The notes under the pieces: generated by a model
Told to the model about the DNA's origin: nothing
Database searches by the model: none
The model's input: only the letters and a program-made list of their open reading frames with translations
Shown here: positions 43,602-47,505 of the stretch, piece by piece
Position numbering within the stretch: the stretch's first letter is position 1
Layout of the letters: every line of letters begins with the position of its first letter
Assembly (NCBI GenBank): GCA_038882715.1
Contig: JAVZNR010000012.1
Location: 1-47,505, forward strand
Source of the DNA: Candidatus Bathyarchaeia archaeon
Lineage (GTDB): Archaea > Thermoproteota > Bathyarchaeia > Bathyarchaeales > DTEX01
DNA length: 47,505 bases
Direction of reading: 5' to 3'
Translations under genes and position numbers: made by a program

Positions 43602-44672
43602 TTAGGATGTGGGAATTTCGATCGGCAGCTTCCCGTACTTATGTACCGTCTCCACCAGAGCCCTCAATCCTGATTTAAGGTAAATTGGATGTATATCCTC
43701 AGTTATGCTCATTATCAGTCTATCTCCCGGAGCGGATTCCCTCAAAAGGCTTATGGTGAAATCCCTCACCTTCTCCGGACCCTCCAATAAAACGGCTTCC
43801 GGGAAATTCATCCATATAACCTTGTTTTGCCAAGATTCTCTAGCCTCTTTAAGCGGCAAGTCCCCTCCCGGCGGCGGTGTGAAGGCTTCTATCGCGTCTA
43901 AACTGGTCAAAGATATGAGGTCTTTGAGAACTCTAAGCCTTCCATCCATGTGCGATATAACTTTCTTTCCACTCGCCTTAAGAATACTGCAATACTTGTT
44001 GTAGAATGGCAAGCAATATTTCTCAAAGAGTAACGGCGATATCATTACGCCATCTATGTTGTCTCCAATTCTCACTATCTCTGCCGGAGACCTAGCTATA
44101 ACAGCATACATTTCCGCGTATTTTTCGTCGATCGTTTGAACAAGATCATCTATAATATCCGGCCTCCTTTTAAACATCATAGCGAAATTCCTGAAGCCCA
44201 TGTATCTTAAGATGATCTTCATGAGCGGCGTATAATCGGAGCTCGCTGTAACTATACCGTCCCCCTCTAAATCTTCTTTAATCTGAATGTACTCTTCATA
44301 ATTAGCCTCATACACAGTATCCTCAATAATAAACTTTAAAGCCTTGACATCATCAATATTTTTGACGAGATACTCAACGATCCAGCTGCCGCCTGGAAGC
44401 TGAAATTTAAGATTAACTCTCGTAATCATCGAGAGACTGCCCTTAGGAGTATTATAAATAGTGTAAACGTAATGACCTGTTCTCCTCTCCTCCACTTTAA
44501 CATTGGGCATATACGATCTATAAACGCTGCATCTGACATCTAAACCTAAACCAATATTCCTTAAGTTTCGTTCAAATTCACCTCTTGGGAGATGATTTGA
44601 ATAAATTAATATTGGAACAGCGTCAGGCATTCTTCCATCTAGCACTGTTTTAACCCTTTCAGCAATATTCAT
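43602..44672 (-). CDS. UroD-like barrel protein, second copy of the HxDG variety
   Basis: A 356-residue member of the uroporphyrinogen decarboxylase/methyltransferase superfamily. Features include N-terminal VKTVLDGRMPDAVPILIYSN, a conserved-looking GDNIDGVMISPLLFEKYCLP, and HMDG at 241-244 in place of the Cys-containing zinc motif of MtaA-type enzymes. Then comes IEAFTPPPGGDLPLKEA, which shapes the barrel bottom. Like the copy at 23754, it probably does not make heme. It is divergent from a ThuA-like gene over a short spacer with inverted TATA-like sequences, and lies downstream of the hydrolase gene promoter. Substrate unknown. Confidence 0.8.
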   Translation of the reverse strand: MNIAERVKTVLDGRMPDAVPILIYSNHLPRGEFERNLRNIGLGLDVRCSVYRSYMPNVKVEERRTGHYVYTIYNTPKGSLSMITRVNLKFQLPGGSWIVEYLVKNIDDVKALKFIIEDTVYEANYEEYIQIKEDLEGDGIVTASSDYTPLMKIILRYMGFRNFAMMFKRRPDIIDDLVQTIDEKYAEMYAVIARSPAEIVRIGDNIDGVMISPLLFEKYCLPFYNKYCSILKASGKKVISHMDGRLRVLKDLISLTSLDAIEAFTPPPGGDLPLKEARESWQNKVIWMNFPEAVLLEGPEKVRDFTISLLRESAPGDRLIMSITEDIHPIYLKSGLRALVETVHKYGKLPIEIPTS

Positions 44673-44764
44673 CTCAACGCACCGATCAGAATTATTAGTC
44701 TTCAGCCTACAGATAATTTATCATTTAAAAAGATTTATCTGATAAAGTTTCTATTTTTCTACGT

Positions 44765-45502
44765 GTGATGCATATGGACAGCAATAGGATAAACGTAACT
44801 GTTTGGAATGAGTTTATTCATGAAAGGGAAGATAAGCGGGTTGCTGAAATATATCCCGAAGGAATGCACGCCGTTATCGCCAAATATCTTCGTGACCAAG
44901 GTTTTAATGCTCGGACGGCTACATTTAATGAGCCAGAGCATGGCTTAACAGAAGAAGTTCTTAACAACACGGACGTATTGATCTGGTGGGGGCATGTTGC
45001 GCACGATAAAGTGAGCGACACCGTAGTTGACCGAGTGTACAGGCGGGTAACGTCTGACGGAATGGGGCTAATAGTACTGCATTCAGGGCATTTCTCCAAA
45101 ATATTCAGGCGCCTACTTGGAACCTCATGCAACCTTAAGTGGAGGGAGGCTGCTGAAAAGGAGAGAATATGGGTTGTCGCTGGATGGCATCCGATCGCTG
45201 AAGGGCTTGGAGACTACTTTGAAATTGAGCATGAGGAGATGTACGGCGAACCATTCGATATACCGCCTCCAGACGAACTAGTATTCATAAGCTGGTTTAA
45301 GGGCGGCGAAGTTTTCCGCAGCGGATGCTGCTTTTACAGGGGGGCGGGCAAAATATTTTACTTTAGACCTGGCCACGAAACCTATCCAACTTACTATAAC
45401 CCCACTGTACTGAAGGTTATAGGCAACGCTGTTAAATGGTGTGCCCCAATAAGGAGACCTAAACCGATAATGGGTAATGTGAAACCTCTTGAACCCATTT
45501 AA
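44765..45502 (+). CDS. ThuA-like trehalose-utilisation family protein
   Basis: A 245-residue protein of the ThuA family (class I glutamine amidotransferase-like fold), named for trehalose use in rhizobia and frequent in carbohydrate clusters. Recognisable parts are [47 protein letters not shown], a helix-rich centre and the C-terminal [27 protein letters not shown]. No glutaminase triad Cys is seen. ATG 44765 lies close to the URO-D-like start (92-base divergent spacer). The second ATG (residue 3) is an alternative. The exact reaction of the family is unknown. Confidence 0.85.
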   Translation: MMHMDSNRINVTVWNEFIHEREDKRVAEIYPEGMHAVIAKYLRDQGFNARTATFNEPEHGLTEEVLNNTDVLIWWGHVAHDKVSDTVVDRVYRRVTSDGMGLIVLHSGHFSKIFRRLLGTSCNLKWREAAEKERIWVVAGWHPIAEGLGDYFEIEHEEMYGEPFDIPPPDELVFISWFKGGEVFRSGCCFYRGAGKIFYFRPGHETYPTYYNPTVLKVIGNAVKWCAPIRRPKPIMGNVKPLEPI

Positions 45503-45569
45503 ACTAAAACTTCTTCAACACAATTATTTATGACCACCTTTCTAAATAGTTTTAATTTGGGTTCGAAAA

Positions 45570-46742
45570 TTGTTTAAAGCCCAGTCACATATATTTAAGG
45601 ATAGGAACAAGCTCTCGCCCTATTATGTTCCAAAGCGTTTACCTCATAGGGATCAGCAGATAAGCATGTTGCTCTCAATCTACGGCAACACGTTAAAAAA
45701 TGTTTGGGACGCCTACCCGCGTTTCACCCAGATTGTTGGGGCCGCTGGAACCGGGAAAACCTGCACCGCGCTTAAGTTTGGCGAAATCATCGTTGAGATG
45801 GCGCGTAGGGAGGGCATTAACCTTAAGCATGTTTATGTGAATTGTAAAGTTGATGGGGCGACACGTTATGTTCTCTTCAGCAATTTGGTGAGGAAGGTTA
45901 CACAAAAAATATCAACGAAAAGCTTAAGCCCTGAGGAAATGATTAGGCAGCTGATTGAATATTTAAGGTTTGAAGAAATCTTCCTCATAATAACATTTGA
46001 CGAAATAGATTATTTTGTTCAGATGAACCCGAGGGAGCGGGTTATATATGATTTGACGCGTATACCGGAAATGCGCCCCGGCGAACCTATACCAATAATT
46101 GGCGAGATATTTATCGCTAGGTCGCTTAAGTGGCATGATCTCCTTGAGTCAGGTGAGAGATCGACGCTTGGAATAGGCATAATAGAGTTTCCGAGATACA
46201 CGAGTAGTCAGATCAGAGATATACTTGAAGACAGGGTTGAAGAAGCTTTCCAGCCGGGCGTCGTCTTAGACGAGACGCTTGACTTAGCAAGCGATGTAAC
46301 CGCAAACCCGCCAGTCAACGGTGATGTTAGGATTGGTCTTGAACTCCTTTATTATTCTGGGATATTGGCGGAAAATCTTGGGTTAAATAGGGTTTTGCCT
46401 GAGCATGTTCGCAGGGTCTTCAGCGAGATAAATCCGACCATAACGACTGAAGACATTATGAACCTTGATAAAGACGGCAGACTAATTCTTTTAGCTCTTG
46501 TTAGGGGATTGAAAGCAAACAGGTCTGCGTACATAGGCTTAAGGGATCTAAAGCGATTCTACAATATTATCTGTGAAGAGTATGGTGTAAAACCAGTTGA
46601 GGATTTCGAAGAGCATGTTCAAGACTTGATTTATAGAGGAATAGTTGATATGAAATCCTTGATGGAGATCGGGATATCCGGCGCAACCCTAGTGGATTTG
46701 GAAAGATTTTTGAATAATCTGTTGAGACAGTTGGAAGCATAG
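45570..46742 (+). CDS. cdc6: Orc1/Cdc6-type origin-binding initiator
   Basis: A 390-residue AAA+ protein that marks replication origins and loads the MCM helicase. Walker A is GAAGTGKT (57-64), Walker B is in LIITFDEIDYF, sensor/arginine-containing stretches follow, and the C-terminal winged helix is at about 300-385. The start is TTG 45570 with no strong ribosome-binding sequence. A winged-helix gene follows after four bases. The upstream 67-base AT-rich spacer shows no ORB-like repeats, so an origin was not found here although initiator genes are commonly beside one. Confidence 0.93.
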   Translation: MFKAQSHIFKDRNKLSPYYVPKRLPHRDQQISMLLSIYGNTLKNVWDAYPRFTQIVGAAGTGKTCTALKFGEIIVEMARREGINLKHVYVNCKVDGATRYVLFSNLVRKVTQKISTKSLSPEEMIRQLIEYLRFEEIFLIITFDEIDYFVQMNPRERVIYDLTRIPEMRPGEPIPIIGEIFIARSLKWHDLLESGERSTLGIGIIEFPRYTSSQIRDILEDRVEEAFQPGVVLDETLDLASDVTANPPVNGDVRIGLELLYYSGILAENLGLNRVLPEHVRRVFSEINPTITTEDIMNLDKDGRLILLALVRGLKANRSAYIGLRDLKRFYNIICEEYGVKPVEDFEEHVQDLIYRGIVDMKSLMEIGISGATLVDLERFLNNLLRQLEA

Positions 46743-46746
46743 AGAA

Positions 46747-47073
46747 ATGAGAAAAGAAAATAAGAGAATTGAGAGCATATGGGAAGAGCTTGAGCTTGGT
46801 TTAGGTGGAGGAAAAAAGCTTAGAGTCTTAATTCATTTGGCTCTAAACCCAGATAAAGCTTTCACGAAGTACGCTTTAACTAAGTATACAGGTCTTAGAA
46901 CACCATCAGTTGACAGGAGACTTAAAATACTAGTTGATCTAGGTTGGGTTAAGGAGAACAGGTTCAAGCCAAAGACATATCAAATAAACACTGAGAATGA
47001 AGCAATTAAAGCCCTACTAGAGTTTCTTGCAGCAATAAAGAAGGTTAAAGGTCACCCCCCTCCCCCTACCTAA
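46747..47073 (+). CDS. Winged-helix DNA-binding protein
   Basis: A 108-residue protein, four bases after cdc6 and probably in its operon. The core LRVLIHLALNPDKAFTKYALTKYTGLRTPSVDRRLKILVDLGWV is a winged-helix, helix-turn-helix DNA-binding pattern with the recognition helix in TPSVDRRLKILVDLGW. The tail ends in prolines (HPPPPT). It lacks a ligand-binding domain. It could regulate cdc6 or nearby replication genes, but this is inferred from position. Confidence 0.75.
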   Translation: MRKENKRIESIWEELELGLGGGKKLRVLIHLALNPDKAFTKYALTKYTGLRTPSVDRRLKILVDLGWVKENRFKPKTYQINTENEAIKALLEFLAAIKKVKGHPPPPT

Positions 47074-47129
47074 TTTTTCACAGATTCCTTAAATAACTCT
47101 GAGACGCAAAATATTAAATGGTTGTGTGG

Positions 47130-47345
47130 ATGACTAGAATTAGGTTTGGGATTCAGGCTAAACCCGATAATTTATCGTCTATTAGCGTGGGGGTTAATTT
47201 GGAGCATTGCCTAAATCCATGGGATGATAAATGCAAGAATACTGACATAGCTGTATATATCGTGTACAAAGGTAAGAGAACCCCTTTGTGCTGGAAATGC
47301 TGGAGGAAAATCTCAAAAAATAATGTCGTGTGGGAGGCCTATTAA
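47130..47345 (+). CDS. Small Cys-rich protein before radA
   Basis: A 71-residue protein, not recognised. It has four Cys arranged as C-x7-C and, later, PLCWKCW (CxxC), which suggests a zinc ribbon or similar metal site. Beta strands SISVGVNLEHCL and IAVYIVYKGKR lie around them. ATG 47130 is preferred over 47118, which adds four residues. It ends two bases before radA, so the two are probably co-transcribed. A role in recombination or repair is only suggested by this position. Confidence 0.65.
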   Translation: MTRIRFGIQAKPDNLSSISVGVNLEHCLNPWDDKCKNTDIAVYIVYKGKRTPLCWKCWRKISKNNVVWEAY

Positions 47346-47347
47346 GG

Positions 47348-47505
47348 ATGGAGGATTTAGAGTCTCTTGATGGTGTCGGCCCATCAATAGCGTCTAAGCT
47401 TAGGGCTGCGGGTTACGTGACTATAGAGGCTGTAGCTGTTACGCCGCCGATGGAGATAGTTGAGAAGACCGGTATAGGTTTAGGGACTATACTTAAGATT
47501 CAAGA
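47348..47505 (+). CDS. radA: DNA recombinase RadA, 5' part (truncated at window edge)
   Basis: The first 52 residues of the RecA/Rad51-type archaeal recombinase. The N-terminal helix-hairpin-helix domain is evident in LESLDGVGPSIASKLRAAGY and continues TIEAVAVTPPMEIVEKTGIG, as in the DNA-binding N terminus of archaeal RadA. The ATPase core lies beyond the window. The start ATG 47348 follows the small Cys-rich gene by two bases. The rest of the gene cannot be checked here. Confidence 0.88.
   Translation, partial: MEDLESLDGVGPSIASKLRAAGYVTIEAVAVTPPMEIVEKTGIGLGTILKIQ

Noticed and set aside
45503-45569. Replication origin next to cdc6
   Set aside because: The spacer is only 67 bases and AT-rich, with no ORB-like G-rich repeats. 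Adjacent spacers also lack them.
1-47505. Mobile elements, CRISPR arrays, toxin-antitoxin or defence islands
   Set aside because: No transposase, integrase, Cas, restriction or toxin-antitoxin genes, and no regularly spaced repeats were seen on either strand.

Overview
This window looks like a piece of an archaeal chromosome. It encodes an archaeal histone, ribosomal proteins S17e and S30e, NucS, FEN1, topoisomerase VI (B and A), aIF1A, a RIO1 kinase, a Pno1/Dim2-type KH protein, archaeal-type PheS/PheT, Orc1/Cdc6 and the start of RadA. TATA-like boxes sit about 25 bases ahead of likely transcription starts, and GTG and TTG starts are common. The gene mix (eukaryote-like information genes beside sugar catabolism, UroD-like and ThuA-like genes) best fits a TACK-type lineage such as Bathyarchaeia. 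That placement is an inference from content, not from a phylogeny. No transposase, integrase, CRISPR array, tRNA or rRNA was seen.

Layout. 1-2956: tail of an unidentified gene, histone, S17e, a helical unknown, NucS, a methyltransferase, and S30e, which at 54 residues is easily missed. 3161-7870: a glycosyltransferase/radical SAM pair, then an adenosine-specific kinase family gene overlapping a two-gene ABC exporter. 7962-9496: family 4 uracil-DNA glycosylase and a sugar isomerase-like barrel protein. 9538-17504: an ACT-domain protein divergent from an argG-argH-carA-carB operon that ends at an oligo-T terminator. 17626-19883: a secreted coiled-coil protein facing a membrane-anchored winged-helix regulator.

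20101-27853 is a sugar-acid catabolic island: an enolase-superfamily dehydratase, an RraA-type aldolase-like protein, a 2-keto-3-deoxygluconate-type kinase, a DUF998 membrane protein, a UroD-like protein and a large glycoside hydrolase resembling GH106 rhamnosidases. At 27921-28150 a GC-rich, strongly self-complementary stretch has a TATA-like box on one side and T6 on the other. It is probably an unrecognised structured RNA, and it is the most novel item here.

28280-37527: a winged-helix/VIT1 transporter fusion, pheS-pheT, fen1, and a tandem ParB/sulfiredoxin-fold gene overlapping a large FtsX-type permease. 37677-42403: a co-directional block aIF1A, RIO1, KH, top6B, top6A and a small membrane protein. 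42423-45502: an alpha/beta hydrolase with a palindrome next to its TATA box, a second UroD-like protein and a ThuA-like protein, again pointing to carbohydrate use. 45570-47505: cdc6, a winged-helix gene, a small Cys-rich gene and the 5' part of radA.
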